NCBI GenBank assembly: GCA_002403905.1
Contig: DHIR01000139.1
Location: 1-33,892 of the forward strand
Reading direction: 5' to 3'
Source: Mucilaginibacter sp. UBA4741
GTDB lineage: Bacteria; Bacteroidota; Bacteroidia; Sphingobacteriales; Sphingobacteriaceae
DNA length: 33,892 nucleotides
In this document: positions 1 to 8,674 of the stretch, in pieces
Position numbering within the stretch: the stretch's first letter is position 1
Layout: the number at the start of each line of letters is the position of its first letter
Notes under the pieces: generated by a model
Databases searched by the model: none
The model's input: the letters and a program-made list of their open reading frames with translations, nothing else
What the model was told of the DNA's origin: nothing
Made by a program: the position numbers and the translations under genes

Positions 1-1
1 C

Positions 2-1150
2 TACCTTGCTGCAACACAATTAGGCATAACTATAGCGTCACTGGGTTTGGGTGTAGTTGGTGAAGACGTATTTACCCGTGTGATGCTGAACATGTTTAAA
101 ATGTTTGGCGTAGAGATAAAGTCTGTATTGATTATTAACACAAGCCATGTATTCGCGTTTATTGTGATCACAGTGCTCAGCATTGTTTTTGGGGAATTAG
201 CACCTAAAAGGCTGGCCATACAAAGTTCTGTGCGTACGGCATTGGCAATATCTGCACCGTTGCGTATATTCTTTGTGATGTTTAAGCCAATAATCTGGCT
301 GCTTAACAACTTTGCTAACTTTATTTTAAAGTCATTAGGCATTAATGCTGTACAAGGCGAAACGCACCATAGTTCAGAGGAGTTACAATATCTTTTGGAA
401 CAAGGTAAAGAAACCGGCGCACTAGATTCGACTGAGCATGAGCTTATCCAAAACGTGTTTGATTTTAACGAACGTGTGGTTAAAAACATCATGGTCCCCC
501 GCACTAAAATATCGGGTATTGAAGTTAATGCTACCAAGGAGGAATTATTGGAAGTTTTGATAACAGAAGGTTATTCGCGTATACCGGTTTATGATGAGGT
601 AATTGATAAAATAGTTGGTATAGTACATGCCAAAGATGTTTTGCCATTATTGGCACGTAATGAAGAGATCGTGCTAAAAAATATTATCCGTAAGCCATAC
701 TTTATCCCCGAAACCAAAAAGATAAACGACCTGATGGCCGAACTGCAGCAAAAGCGCATACAGATAGCTATCGTGTCTGACGAGTTTGGCGGTACAGCGG
801 GTATGGTTACCCTGGAAGATATTGTTGAAGAATTGGTAGGCGAGATACAGGATGAATACGATGAGGAGAAGCCAATTGTAGAAGTTGTAAATGACCACGA
901 ATTTATAGTGAACGCGCTTGCACCTATATATGATGTAAACGGCCACCTGCCGCATGACTTGCCCGAGGATGGCGATTTTGATACAGTATCTGGCTGGCTG
1001 GGCGATATCTTTGGTAAAATACCTGATGTTGGTGAGCAGAAAGAATCAAACGGGTACAACATTACCGTACTAAAAAAATCCGACCAAAATATTGAATCGG
1101 TTAAGCTGGAACTATTGCTAAATGAAGAAGATACAGTAGATTTACATTAA
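2..1150 (+). CDS. CNNM/CorC (HlyC)-type transporter-associated CBS protein, 5' partial
   Basis: The reading frame is open from base 2, so the true start lies left of the window; 382 residues are visible. The first residues (LAATQLGITIASLGLG) are typical of the CNNM/DUF21 membrane domain, and hydrophobic segments follow to about base 340. The stretch EHELIQNVFDFNERVVKNIM leads into a CBS pair (roughly bases 480-860). The C-terminal CorC_HlyC domain contains DFDTVSGWLGDIFGKIP. Relatives are usually annotated as hemolysin or Mg2+/Co2+ efflux proteins; the transported ion cannot be read from sequence. An internal ATG at 47 is not the start, because conserved residues precede it. Only 11 bases separate its TAA stop from rsmE, suggesting co-transcription. 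Confidence 0.9.
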   Translation, partial: YLAATQLGITIASLGLGVVGEDVFTRVMLNMFKMFGVEIKSVLIINTSHVFAFIVITVLSIVFGELAPKRLAIQSSVRTALAISAPLRIFFVMFKPIIWLLNNFANFILKSLGINAVQGETHHSSEELQYLLEQGKETGALDSTEHELIQNVFDFNERVVKNIMVPRTKISGIEVNATKEELLEVLITEGYSRIPVYDEVIDKIVGIVHAKDVLPLLARNEEIVLKNIIRKPYFIPETKKINDLMAELQQKRIQIAIVSDEFGGTAGMVTLEDIVEELVGEIQDEYDEEKPIVEVVNDHEFIVNALAPIYDVNGHLPHDLPEDGDFDTVSGWLGDIFGKIPDVGEQKESNGYNITVLKKSDQNIESVKLELLLNEEDTVDLH

Positions 1151-1161
1151 TCTGCCTGCCA

Positions 1162-1869
1162 ATGCATCTTTTTTATACACCTGATATAGCCCCGACACAT
1201 CCCCAATACTTTCTTAACGAAGAAGAGAGCAAGCACGCTGTACGCGTTTTGCGTTTAGAGGTAGGCTCTGAAGTTCAGTTGATCGACGGCAAAGGTGGAT
1301 TGTATACCGCACAGATCAAAGACGCGCATCCCAAACGTACCATCCTGCAAATTACTAATGTAATTACCGGGTATAATAAACGCGATCATTACTTACATAT
1401 CGCCATAGCCCCAACAAAAAACCTCGACAGACTGGAGTGGTTCCTGGAGAAAGCTACCGAAATAGGCATTGATGAAATATCTCTGATCATTTGTAACCGG
1501 TCAGAACGAAAAGAGGCAAAAACCGAGCGTTTAAATAAGATCATTACGGCGGCTATTAAGCAATCGTTAAAGGCATATCACCCGGTTTTAAATGAACCTG
1601 TATCGTTCAATAAGTTTTTAACCCAACCATTTGACGGACAAAAATTTATCGCGCATTGCGAGGACAGTGAAAAGACAAGTCTTAGCGCTGAGATAGAAAA
1701 GCAAGGCAAATATTTAATACTGATAGGCCCCGAAGGCGATTTTTCACCTGCTGAAATTGATGGCGCTTTGCAAAACGGATATAAAGCCATAACTTTAGGT
1801 GATAGCAGGCTGCGTATAGAAACCGCCGCGTTAGAAGCCTGCTTTGAGGTAAATTTTTTAAACCGATAA
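1162..1869 (+). CDS. rsmE: 16S rRNA (uracil-1498-N3)-methyltransferase RsmE
   Basis: RsmE is a cytoplasmic SPOUT-fold enzyme that uses S-adenosylmethionine to methylate N3 of U1498 in 16S rRNA. The protein is 235 residues, normal for the family. The N-terminal PUA-like part includes the segment EESKHAVRVLRLEVG. The C-terminal trefoil-knot motifs are clear: LIGPEGDFS, then LGDSRLRIETAALEA at the end. Bacterial relatives mostly have GPEGGFS, so the D is a minor variation. The ATG at 1162 follows the upstream gene by 11 bases, and the TAA stop directly touches the next ATG. This tight packing suggests one transcript with the DUF4159 and biotin-carrier genes. Confidence 0.95.
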   Translation: MHLFYTPDIAPTHPQYFLNEEESKHAVRVLRLEVGSEVQLIDGKGGLYTAQIKDAHPKRTILQITNVITGYNKRDHYLHIAIAPTKNLDRLEWFLEKATEIGIDEISLIICNRSERKEAKTERLNKIITAAIKQSLKAYHPVLNEPVSFNKFLTQPFDGQKFIAHCEDSEKTSLSAEIEKQGKYLILIGPEGDFSPAEIDGALQNGYKAITLGDSRLRIETAALEACFEVNFLNR

Positions 1870-2532
1870 ATGAAGAAGACAATAGCCACCGTTTGTGCCT
1901 GTTTATTGTTGCTGATAATTAGCAGCTTTAACGCGCCGACCTATAAAATGGCTAAGCTTAAATATGCCGGTGGCGGCGATTGGTATGGTGATAGAACCGC
2001 GTTACCCAACCTGATAAAATTTTGCAACGAGAATTTAAAGACTAATTTCCAGGCGGATGACGATATAGTAGAGCCAGGCAGCGCGCAGTTATTTAATTAT
2101 CCGTTTATTTTTATGACGGGGCACGGTAACGTTATCTTCTCTGACCAGGATGCGGCCAACTTAAGAAAGTATTTAACCGGCGGTGGTTTCCTGCATATTG
2201 ATGATAATTATGGGCTGGATAAATTTATTCGCCCGCAAATGAAAAAGGTTTTCCCGGAGCTTGATTTTGTGGAACTGCCGACTAATTATCCTATCTATCA
2301 CCAAAAATACCCGTTCCCTAACGGCTTGCCTAAAATACATGAGCATGACGGCAAACGCCCGCAAGGCTTTGGGCTGATATATAAAGGCCGACTGGTTTGT
2401 TTTTACACCTACGAGTGCGACCTAGGCAACGGTTGGGAAGATTATGGAACCTACGCTGGTGATACCCAGGAAAATCGCTTAAAAGCGCTAAAAATGGGCG
2501 CTAACCTTATTCAATACGTACTAACGCAATAA
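1870..2532 (+). CDS. DUF4159 domain-containing exported protein
   Basis: This 220-residue protein starts immediately after the rsmE stop codon. An N-terminal hydrophobic stretch (residues about 5-20, ending near SSFNAP) looks like a signal peptide or membrane anchor. The rest matches my recognition of DUF4159, a family found in Bacteroidota: KLKYAGGGDWYGD, then FIFMTGHGNVIFS, GGGFLHIDDNYGLDKF and a late GNGWEDYG. The fold is thought to resemble class I glutamine amidotransferases, but I see no convincing Cys-His-Glu triad and assign no activity. It is probably translationally linked to rsmE, but a shared biochemical job is not implied. Confidence 0.85.
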   Translation: MKKTIATVCACLLLLIISSFNAPTYKMAKLKYAGGGDWYGDRTALPNLIKFCNENLKTNFQADDDIVEPGSAQLFNYPFIFMTGHGNVIFSDQDAANLRKYLTGGGFLHIDDNYGLDKFIRPQMKKVFPELDFVELPTNYPIYHQKYPFPNGLPKIHEHDGKRPQGFGLIYKGRLVCFYTYECDLGNGWEDYGTYAGDTQENRLKALKMGANLIQYVLTQ

Positions 2533-2537
2533 GTATT

Positions 2538-3038
2538 ATGTATCAGCTAAAAGTAAACGGGCAATATGATTATGCAGTTGATAAAAATGACGATGAGTTA
2601 TTGATAAATAATAAAAAAGTACAGGCTGATATTAAACAACTAAGTCCATCAACCTGGCATATTATTGAACAGCTGCGATCATACAACGTTGAAGTTATAG
2701 ACTTTGATAAAGCTTTAAAAACCGCTCGGATCAGAGTTAATAATAATATATACAGTATTACAGCTAAAGATCAATTTGATGTGTTGTTAGAAAAAATGGG
2801 CCTTAGCGGTTTAACTACCGCCAAAATAAGCGAGCTTAAAGCACCCATGCCCGGCCTGGTATTAAAAGTATTTGCCGAAGAAGGCGCAATAGTACAAAAA
2901 GGGGATAACCTGTTTATTTTGGAAGCCATGAAAATGGAGAACATTATCAAAGCCCCTGTTGATACCATAATTAAATCGGTTAAAATAAAGCCGGGCGATA
3001 AGGTAGAAAAGGGGCAGGTACTCCTGCAGTTTGCATAA
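2538..3038 (+). CDS. Biotin/lipoyl carrier protein (acyl-CoA carboxylase BCCP-type subunit)
   Basis: This is a 166-residue carrier protein. The C-terminal 70 residues form a biotinyl domain with the canonical AMKMEN motif. Lys132 is the expected biotinylation site, preceded by the KAPMPGLVLKV strand that starts the domain. Residues 1-95 form a separate N-terminal region typical of the Bacteroidota carrier subunits annotated for acetyl- or propionyl-CoA carboxylase. The carrier shuttles CO2 between a biotin carboxylase and a carboxyltransferase, neither encoded in this window, so the substrate is unresolved. The gene starts five bases after the DUF4159 stop and is last in its unit; a strong hairpin terminator begins at its stop codon. 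Confidence 0.9.
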   Translation: MYQLKVNGQYDYAVDKNDDELLINNKKVQADIKQLSPSTWHIIEQLRSYNVEVIDFDKALKTARIRVNNNIYSITAKDQFDVLLEKMGLSGLTTAKISELKAPMPGLVLKVFAEEGAIVQKGDNLFILEAMKMENIIKAPVDTIIKSVKIKPGDKVEKGQVLLQFA

Positions 3039-3073
3039 AAAAAGAGCGGCTTGAATTTCAAGCCGCTCTTTTT
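3039..3073. terminator. Bidirectional intrinsic terminator
   Basis: A 17-bp perfect inverted repeat (arms 3039-3055 and 3057-3073, GC core GAGCGGCTTG) separated by one base is bordered by A-runs on the left and T-runs on the right. It can therefore end transcription from both sides. It lies between the convergent biotin-carrier gene (plus) and gldJ (minus). Confidence 0.92.
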
Positions 3074-3094
3074 ATTTATATATCTGATATCAGA

Positions 3095-4660
3095 TTATTT
3101 TACTTTCTTAACGCTAAAGTGTGGTTTGCCACCAGGATGTATTTCAGGAGCACCAACCAAATCCATTGCGCAACGGAAGCCAACTTCGGCGCTGGCATCA
3201 TCCTCGTTCATAAAACGACGGGTGGCCGGGTTTAACCAATAGGCCATATCATTCCATGAGCCGCCTTTGTACACTTTTGAATGATTACTCACCAATGTAG
3301 TTGTACCATATAAACTGGTATTAACTGTATCTACAAATCCCCTCGCATCAGCATTGTATGGCTTGCCTGCTAACGGATCTTTTGAAGCTGTAGCTACGCC
3401 TGCTTTTTGCGAAGCGATCAGTTCGGCATAAGTCATTTTTTTAGCTGCTTTTGCAGGATCTTTTATAGGGCGACCGTATTTGTCTTTAGCATATTTACCG
3501 GTTGCGGGGTCGGCCAAACGTTTGTCAGTAAATTCATTACCGCGGAATGGGTTAAAATCATCCACATCTTCAAACGTCATCTGGCGATAAGTATCTTGTA
3601 CCCACTCATTAACGTTACCAGCCATATTATATAAACCAAAATCATTTGGAACATATGATATGATAGGTGCTGTAATAAAGGCTTTATCATTTAAATAACC
3701 ACCAACACCACCATTATCACCCTGGCCACGTTTAAAGTTAGCCATTATTAAGCCGCGCGTATCTTTTTTAGCAGAACGTACGCCTAAACCATTCCAGGGA
3801 TATATTTTACCATCGGTAATATTTTCAAACTGGGTATTGCCTGCGTAAGCTAAAGCAGCATATTCCCACTCGGCCTCTGTAGGTAAACGGTATGCTGGCT
3901 TTAAAATACCATCTTCAACAATTACAGGCCTAACCGCTTTTTTAGCGCCGGCAATCGGTTTGCCATTCAGATCAGGCTTCATGCCTTTGCCATCAATACC
4001 TGTGCCTCTAAATTGGTTATTTAAATACATGTCTGTATTAAACGGAATTTTTTGCGCATTGGCCGCTGTGGCATTTGCAGCGTTCTTTTTAGTTTTAGGG
4101 TTAAGTATTATATTTTTTTGTTGTAAAATAAACTCATTGGTACGATCTGTACGCCATTGGCAGTAATCCTGCGCCTGGTCCCACGTAACACCAACTACAG
4201 GATAATCCTGAAAAGCCGGGTGGCGTAAATAATTGTTTACATACGGCTCATTGTATGATAAAGGCCTGCGCCATACTAAAGTATCGGGCAATGCATTATA
4301 ATACAACTCATGGTCTGTAGGGAAGGTTGCGCTTATCCAGTGCAGGTAATCCAACCAATCCTGGTTAGCCACCTCAGTTTCATCCATATAAAAAGCAGGG
4401 ATAGTTACGCGCTTACGCACGTTATTATACTCGAAATTAATGTCCTGATCGGCACTGCCGCCTAGTACAAAGGTTCCGCCTTCAATAGCCACCAGACCCG
4501 GTCCCGGAGACGGGTGGGTTTGCCTAAATTTAGAATAACCATAATTCTTGTCATTATAAGGTATTCCCGTTTTTTGCGATTTAGACGTTTTTTTAAAACA
4601 GCTACTAAACAACGTTGCAATCACCAGCACTATAACAGTGTTAGTAAAAAGTATTTTCAT
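3095..4660 (-). CDS. gldJ: Gliding motility / type IX secretion lipoprotein GldJ
   Basis: The protein has 521 residues. It begins with a lipoprotein signal ending LFSSC, giving lipidation at Cys21 and placement in the outer membrane or periplasm. The body is a formylglycine-generating-enzyme-like (SUMF1/FGE) domain: GGTFVLGG near residue 60, MDETEVANQDWLDYLHW, then RLPTEAEWEYAALA, NMAGNVNEWVQDTYR and KGGSWND near the end. This pattern with a lipoprotein signal is GldJ. In Flavobacterium johnsoniae GldJ is needed for gliding and stabilises other Gld proteins; the FGE fold is structural rather than an active sulfatase modifier. It is divergent from porV (gap 226 bases), another component of the same secretion system. 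Confidence 0.9.
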   Translation of the reverse strand: MKILFTNTVIVLVIATLFSSCFKKTSKSQKTGIPYNDKNYGYSKFRQTHPSPGPGLVAIEGGTFVLGGSADQDINFEYNNVRKRVTIPAFYMDETEVANQDWLDYLHWISATFPTDHELYYNALPDTLVWRRPLSYNEPYVNNYLRHPAFQDYPVVGVTWDQAQDYCQWRTDRTNEFILQQKNIILNPKTKKNAANATAANAQKIPFNTDMYLNNQFRGTGIDGKGMKPDLNGKPIAGAKKAVRPVIVEDGILKPAYRLPTEAEWEYAALAYAGNTQFENITDGKIYPWNGLGVRSAKKDTRGLIMANFKRGQGDNGGVGGYLNDKAFITAPIISYVPNDFGLYNMAGNVNEWVQDTYRQMTFEDVDDFNPFRGNEFTDKRLADPATGKYAKDKYGRPIKDPAKAAKKMTYAELIASQKAGVATASKDPLAGKPYNADARGFVDTVNTSLYGTTTLVSNHSKVYKGGSWNDMAYWLNPATRRFMNEDDASAEVGFRCAMDLVGAPEIHPGGKPHFSVKKVK

Positions 4661-4853
4661 ATTTTTACAATTATATATAGGGGTAAATTTATAAAATATT
4701 TTAAATAAAATACTAAACTAAATTTGGCGTTAGTTAAACAATTACGCCTGTTTTATCCTTTTAACGAAGAAAGTAGTGATAGTGTTGCACCTGCAGGCAA
4801 ATTTTAATAATAAAAAACTTATGCCAGCTTATTATCAAAACACATAATTAGCC

Positions 4854-4861
4854 TATATTTA
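4854..4861 (+). promoter_or_regulatory. Candidate -7 box for porV
   Basis: TATATTTA matches the Bacteroidota -7 consensus TAnnTTTG at seven of eight positions and sits 25 bases before the porV ATG. No convincing -33 TTTG is present at the proper distance, so this is weak. Confidence 0.35.
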
Positions 4862-4886
4862 GCCAATTAAACAAAAAAGACTAACA

Positions 4887-6059
4887 ATGAAGTTTTCTTA
4901 TAGTAAGGCCTCTTTTATATATATCATACTACTATTACCCTTATTTGCAGCTGCCCAAACCGGAACAAGTACTAACGGAAGCGGTTCAAACGCTATACCT
5001 ACAGCAGTACCATTTTTAAATATATCGCCCGATTCACGATCAGGCGCCATGGGCGATGCGGGTGTTGCTTTGTCGCCGGATGTTAATGCAAATTACTGGA
5101 ACCCATCAAAACTGGCTTTCTTAGATAGCGCTGCTAATAGCGTATCCTTATCATACAGCCCGTGGCTGCGCCATTTAGTGCCCGATGTTAGTTTGTCTTA
5201 TGTAAGCTTTGCGCATAAACTGGATAGTAGAAATACCATTGGTGCTTCGTTAAGATATTTCAATTTGGGTTCTATACAATTGGTTGATGCCAATCAAAAC
5301 GATCAGGGCACTTATCGTCCAAGCGAGTTTTCGTTTGATGCGTCGTTCGCCCGTAAGTTTGGTAATAATTTTTCGTTGGGTTTAACCATGCGTTATATCC
5401 ATTCCAACTTATCTAACCAATCATTCGCATCCGGCTCAAGCCAGCAAACTAAAGCGGGTAACGCGGTAGCGGCCGATGTATCTATGTATCATACCAACAC
5501 TTACCAGCAATTTGGCAAGGATGCAACCTTTAGTTACGGACTGGACATTTCAAACATAGGCTCGAAGGTTAGTTACTCTGATGTTGGACCGTCATACTTT
5601 TTGCCTACTAATTTAAAATTGGGTATAGCTAATACTTTAAATATTGATGAGTTTAACCAGATAACCTTCGCGTTTGATATTAATAAGCTATTGGTGCCAA
5701 CCCCGCCTATCAGGGATGCTAACGGTAATGTTATCTCGGGGCATGAAGATAACATATCTGTCCCGGCAGGTATATTCGGATCATTTAGCGATGCGCCGGG
5801 AGGTTTTAGTGAGGAGATAAAAGAGATTTCCTTCTCGCCGGGTATTGAGTATATTTACGATCAGCAATTTGCTATACGCGGCGGTTATTTTTACGAAAAC
5901 GCGGCTAAAGGCGGCAGGCAATACCTAACCTTGGGACTAGGCCTTAAATACGATATTTATAAATTCGATTTTTCATACCTGGCAGCCAGCCAGCAAAGCA
6001 GCCCATTGGCTAATACGTTAAGATTTTCTTTGTCTGTAAACTTCGGAGCCAGAAAGTAA
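4887..6059 (+). CDS. porV: Type IX secretion system outer membrane protein PorV (LptO)
   Basis: The 390-residue protein has a signal peptide ending near FAAAQ (residue 24). The PorV signature follows: PFLNISPDSRSGAMGDAGVA, then NANYWNPSKLAF. The remainder alternates short amphipathic strands, fitting a FadL-like beta-barrel, and ends in the aromatic-rich LRFSLSVNFGARK. PorV is an outer-membrane shuttle that carries type IX cargo from the translocon to the PorU sortase complex. The stop is followed after one base by ispF, so the two probably share a transcript. The usual partner gene porU is not beside it here. Confidence 0.92.
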   Translation: MKFSYSKASFIYIILLLPLFAAAQTGTSTNGSGSNAIPTAVPFLNISPDSRSGAMGDAGVALSPDVNANYWNPSKLAFLDSAANSVSLSYSPWLRHLVPDVSLSYVSFAHKLDSRNTIGASLRYFNLGSIQLVDANQNDQGTYRPSEFSFDASFARKFGNNFSLGLTMRYIHSNLSNQSFASGSSQQTKAGNAVAADVSMYHTNTYQQFGKDATFSYGLDISNIGSKVSYSDVGPSYFLPTNLKLGIANTLNIDEFNQITFAFDINKLLVPTPPIRDANGNVISGHEDNISVPAGIFGSFSDAPGGFSEEIKEISFSPGIEYIYDQQFAIRGGYFYENAAKGGRQYLTLGLGLKYDIYKFDFSYLAASQQSSPLANTLRFSLSVNFGARK

Positions 6060-6060
6060 T

Positions 6061-6543
6061 ATGGGTAAGGTAAGAGTAGGCTTTGGCTTTGATGTACATC
6101 AACTAAAAGAACAACATCCATTTGTTTTAGGCGGAGTAAACCTGGAGCATCATGCAGGTGCCTTTGGCCACTCTGATGCCGATGTGCTGCTACACGCCAT
6201 TTGCGATGCCCTGCTGGGTGCTGCTAACCTGCGCGATATAGGTTTCCATTTCTCAAACACCGATGCCCGCTGGAAGGGCATAAGCAGTTTTAAATTATTA
6301 CAACATGTAATGGTACTGCTCCGCGAAAAAGGCTGGGAGATAGGCAACATAGATGCCATGGTATGCCTGGAAGCACCCAAGATCAATCCACATATCCCTG
6401 CTATGAAAATCCATATCGCTACCGCCGCGGGCATTAGCGAAGACGATATCTCCATAAAAGCTACTACTAACGAGCAACTAGGCTTTATAGGCCGCGAAGA
6501 AGGCGTTGTTGCTTATGCGGTTTGTTTGATAGAGAAAGGGTAG
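6061..6543 (+). CDS. ispF: 2-C-methyl-D-erythritol 2,4-cyclodiphosphate synthase IspF
   Basis: IspF catalyses the fifth step of the non-mevalonate isoprenoid pathway, closing 4-diphosphocytidyl-methylerythritol 2-phosphate to the cyclodiphosphate with release of CMP. The protein is 160 residues, the standard size. The metal ligands are visible as Asp11 and His13 in GFGFDVHQL and His45 in GHSDADVLLHAI, equivalent to D8, H10 and H42 of the E. coli enzyme. The C-terminal ATTNEQLGFIGR is also characteristic. It starts one base after porV. Its TAG stop is formed by the first bases of a heptamer repeat array. Confidence 0.97.
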   Translation: MGKVRVGFGFDVHQLKEQHPFVLGGVNLEHHAGAFGHSDADVLLHAICDALLGAANLRDIGFHFSNTDARWKGISSFKLLQHVMVLLREKGWEIGNIDAMVCLEAPKINPHIPAMKIHIATAAGISEDDISIKATTNEQLGFIGREEGVVAYAVCLIEKG

Positions 6544-6570
6544 TTGGCAGTTGTAAGTTTGCAGTTGGCA
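6541..6570. repeat. Degenerate 7-bp tandem repeat (AGTTGGC)n at the ispF end
   Basis: Four heptamers follow each other from 6542: AGTTGGC, AGTTGTA, AGTTTGC, AGTTGGC. The first overlaps the ispF stop codon TAG (6541-6543). The 12-mer TAGTTGGCAGTT at 6541-6552 recurs inverted at 8794-8805, on the other side of the GH35 gene. Confidence 0.75.
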
Positions 6571-6631
6571 AATTACTTCGATCAGGAATTTTCTTTCCTT
6601 CGATATTCATTATTCAATATTAATTTAGTTG

Positions 6632-6669
6632 AAGTGTATTGTAGTGTTTTGAAACACCTCGATACACTT
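6632..6669. other. Intergenic two-part hairpin between ispF and the GH35 gene
   Basis: An outer 8-bp stem (AAGTGTAT 6632-6639 with ATACACTT 6662-6669) encloses a 4/4 internal loop and an inner 6-bp stem (GTGTTT with AAACAC) closed by a two-base gap. No T-run follows on either strand, so it is not a standard terminator. It could stabilise the ispF mRNA end or be part of a small RNA. Function unknown. Confidence 0.5.
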
Positions 6670-6690
6670 GATAGCTAATATGTTAATAAT

Positions 6691-6750
6691 AAAAATCTTC
6701 CCTTTTAATTTGATACCGGGATAGTGCAAGTATTTGTTGGGAAGATTTGG
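6691..6750 (-). terminator. Probable intrinsic terminator of the GH35 gene with a large loop
   Basis: A perfect 10-bp inverted repeat (AAATCTTCCC 6693-6702 and GGGAAGATTT 6739-6748) lies 16 bases past the beta-galactosidase stop. Read on the minus strand, the second arm runs into TTTTTATTATT, as expected for an intrinsic terminator. The 36-base loop is unusually long. Confidence 0.6.
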
Positions 6751-6763
6751 TATGAATGATAGT

Positions 6764-8611
6764 TTATGGTTTTAATTCACTTAAAACCGGTTTCTTTAAA
6801 CCGGATATGACATTTTGGTCTGTTTTTATCAGTTCTAAGATCTCTATATCATTAGCACCGGTCTTCAACCATTCGGCAGGCACATATATTGTTTGTTGCG
6901 GGCCAATGTTCCAATAGCGCCCAAGGTTGTGCCCGTTTATCCAAACGGAGCCTTTACCCCAGTTGCTCAGGTCCAGGTAGGTGTCAACAGGCTTTTTAAT
7001 ATGGAAGATAGCCTTTTTTATTACCGGCTTTCCACCGCCTGTTTCAACACCTTTGCCATGCAGATTTAAAGTGTTTAATGGTAAACCGTAACTATACCAG
7101 TTTTTAAGTTCGGTATTGCTGAATAACACTTTGCCGGTAATGCCTTTTTTGTTTTTAAGCAGATAAGGGCCAAAGTTGATGCGCCCCAGGTTTTCAACCA
7201 GGATGTCGATCTTTACCCTGCCCTTCGGCAGCACAACTTGCAGGCTGTCTTGTTTTAACCGCCTATCTAATATTCCAATCCGTTTTCCATTGATATAAAT
7301 GATCCCGTAATCGCGAAGCCCGTCTATCTTAAGCGTTCCTGTCTTTCCACCATTAACGGTAGTCCGGTATAATACAAAGCCATAAGCCTGGCTAAGATCT
7401 TCAAATGTTTGGGGACTGGCATGTACTACGGCAGCCGGCAAATGATCAAACAAGCCAAAGGTTTGCGTAAAATGAATTGCGGGAATAGCAGTCGAAGGTT
7501 TGGCTGCCGGAACTTCAGGAAGTGTTTCGCCAGAGGGCAAATGTTTCTTAATCACCTCTCTAAACTTCATGAATTTATCGGTAGCGTTACCTGCTTCGTC
7601 TAAAGGAGCGTCATAATCGTAGCTGCTTACTTGTGGTGCATAGGCCTCTTTATCATTGTAATTGGCACCATTCATAAACCCGCGGGTAGTACCGCCATGA
7701 AACATGTACATATTAATAGAAATACCGGCAGCCAAAACAGCGTCCAGTTTAGACAGGTATTGTTCGGCCGGAACAGTGTGGTGTTTTTCGCCCCACCAAT
7801 CAAACCAGGCCGGGTACCATTCGGCTATATAATACGGCCCTTTGCCGCCATGATTTTCATTTATCAACTGCTTTACTTTAGCAACGTTATCCACGCCATT
7901 TATAGCCGGTAACAAGCCGGGTAAATGGCCATCTTTAATAGCAGCTTCGGGGTCGCAAGTATAGAGTTGTCCATCAAAACCAGCCTCGATAAACATTTTT
8001 TGGTTAAGGGCAAGATACTCTTTATCCGCTCCGTATGAACCATATTCGTTTTCGATCTGCACCATTAAGATATTGCCGCCATGGTTCACCTGTAAGGAAG
8101 CTAATTGCTTGCCTACCTGCATAATATATTTATGATAGGCCTCCAGGTATTTAGGTTCCTTGCTTCGAACCTGCAGTCCTTCTTCTTTTTCAAGCCAGTA
8201 AGGATATCCGCCAAATTCCCACTCGGCACATACATAAGGGCTTGGGCGAAGTATTACCCATAAACCTTCCTCTTTTGCAATTTTCACAAATTCGGCAATG
8301 TCGTTGTTGCCGGTAAAATCATAATGACCTTTTTGCGGTTCGTTAGCATTCCAGAAAACATAAGTGCCTATGGTATTAAGCCCCATGGCTTTAGCCATTT
8401 TCATCCGTTGCCGCCAGGCCTCGCGTGGCACACGGGTGTAATGCATCTCGCCCGAAATGATCTGGAAGGGTTTGCCATCAAGCAGAAACGCATTATCGCT
8501 AAGTGTAAAAGTATGTTTAGCTACTTGTGCCTGTAGTTTTGTGGCCGGTATAGACAACCATAATAAAAAAGCCAGTATACTATAAAAAGTATTTCTTTTG
8601 GTAATATTCAT
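6764..8611 (-). CDS. Secreted beta-galactosidase, glycoside hydrolase family 35
   Basis: The enzyme has 615 residues with a signal peptide (hydrophobic residues about 9-22, cleavage near LQAQ). The GH35 barrel starts at TFTLSDNAFLLDGKPFQIISGE. By comparison with the family, Glu189 in QIENEYGSYG is the acid/base and Glu264 in IAEWYPAWFDWWG the nucleophile. The C-terminal part holds beta-rich accessory domains (for example WGKGSVWINGHNLGRYWNIG). It should release terminal beta-linked galactose from oligosaccharides in the periplasm or at the cell surface; whether beta-1,3, 1,4 or 1,6 linkages are preferred is not visible. It stands alone, with no SusC/SusD pair nearby. A 19-bp palindrome overlaps its candidate promoter, suggesting repressor control. 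Confidence 0.93.
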   Translation of the reverse strand: MNITKRNTFYSILAFLLWLSIPATKLQAQVAKHTFTLSDNAFLLDGKPFQIISGEMHYTRVPREAWRQRMKMAKAMGLNTIGTYVFWNANEPQKGHYDFTGNNDIAEFVKIAKEEGLWVILRPSPYVCAEWEFGGYPYWLEKEEGLQVRSKEPKYLEAYHKYIMQVGKQLASLQVNHGGNILMVQIENEYGSYGADKEYLALNQKMFIEAGFDGQLYTCDPEAAIKDGHLPGLLPAINGVDNVAKVKQLINENHGGKGPYYIAEWYPAWFDWWGEKHHTVPAEQYLSKLDAVLAAGISINMYMFHGGTTRGFMNGANYNDKEAYAPQVSSYDYDAPLDEAGNATDKFMKFREVIKKHLPSGETLPEVPAAKPSTAIPAIHFTQTFGLFDHLPAAVVHASPQTFEDLSQAYGFVLYRTTVNGGKTGTLKIDGLRDYGIIYINGKRIGILDRRLKQDSLQVVLPKGRVKIDILVENLGRINFGPYLLKNKKGITGKVLFSNTELKNWYSYGLPLNTLNLHGKGVETGGGKPVIKKAIFHIKKPVDTYLDLSNWGKGSVWINGHNLGRYWNIGPQQTIYVPAEWLKTGANDIEILELIKTDQNVISGLKKPVLSELKP

Positions 8612-8645
8612 GAGGAATAACCCGCCGGTTTATTGCGGATCAATA

Positions 8646-8674
8646 CAAATATAGGCATATCAAACTATTGGAAA
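8646..8674 (-). promoter_or_regulatory. Candidate promoter of the GH35 gene
   Basis: On the minus strand TATATTTG (8646-8653) matches the -7 consensus TAnnTTTG fully. TTTC (8671-8674) stands 17 bases upstream as a near match to the -33 TTTG. The -7 box ends 34 bases before the GH35 start codon. Confidence 0.55.
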
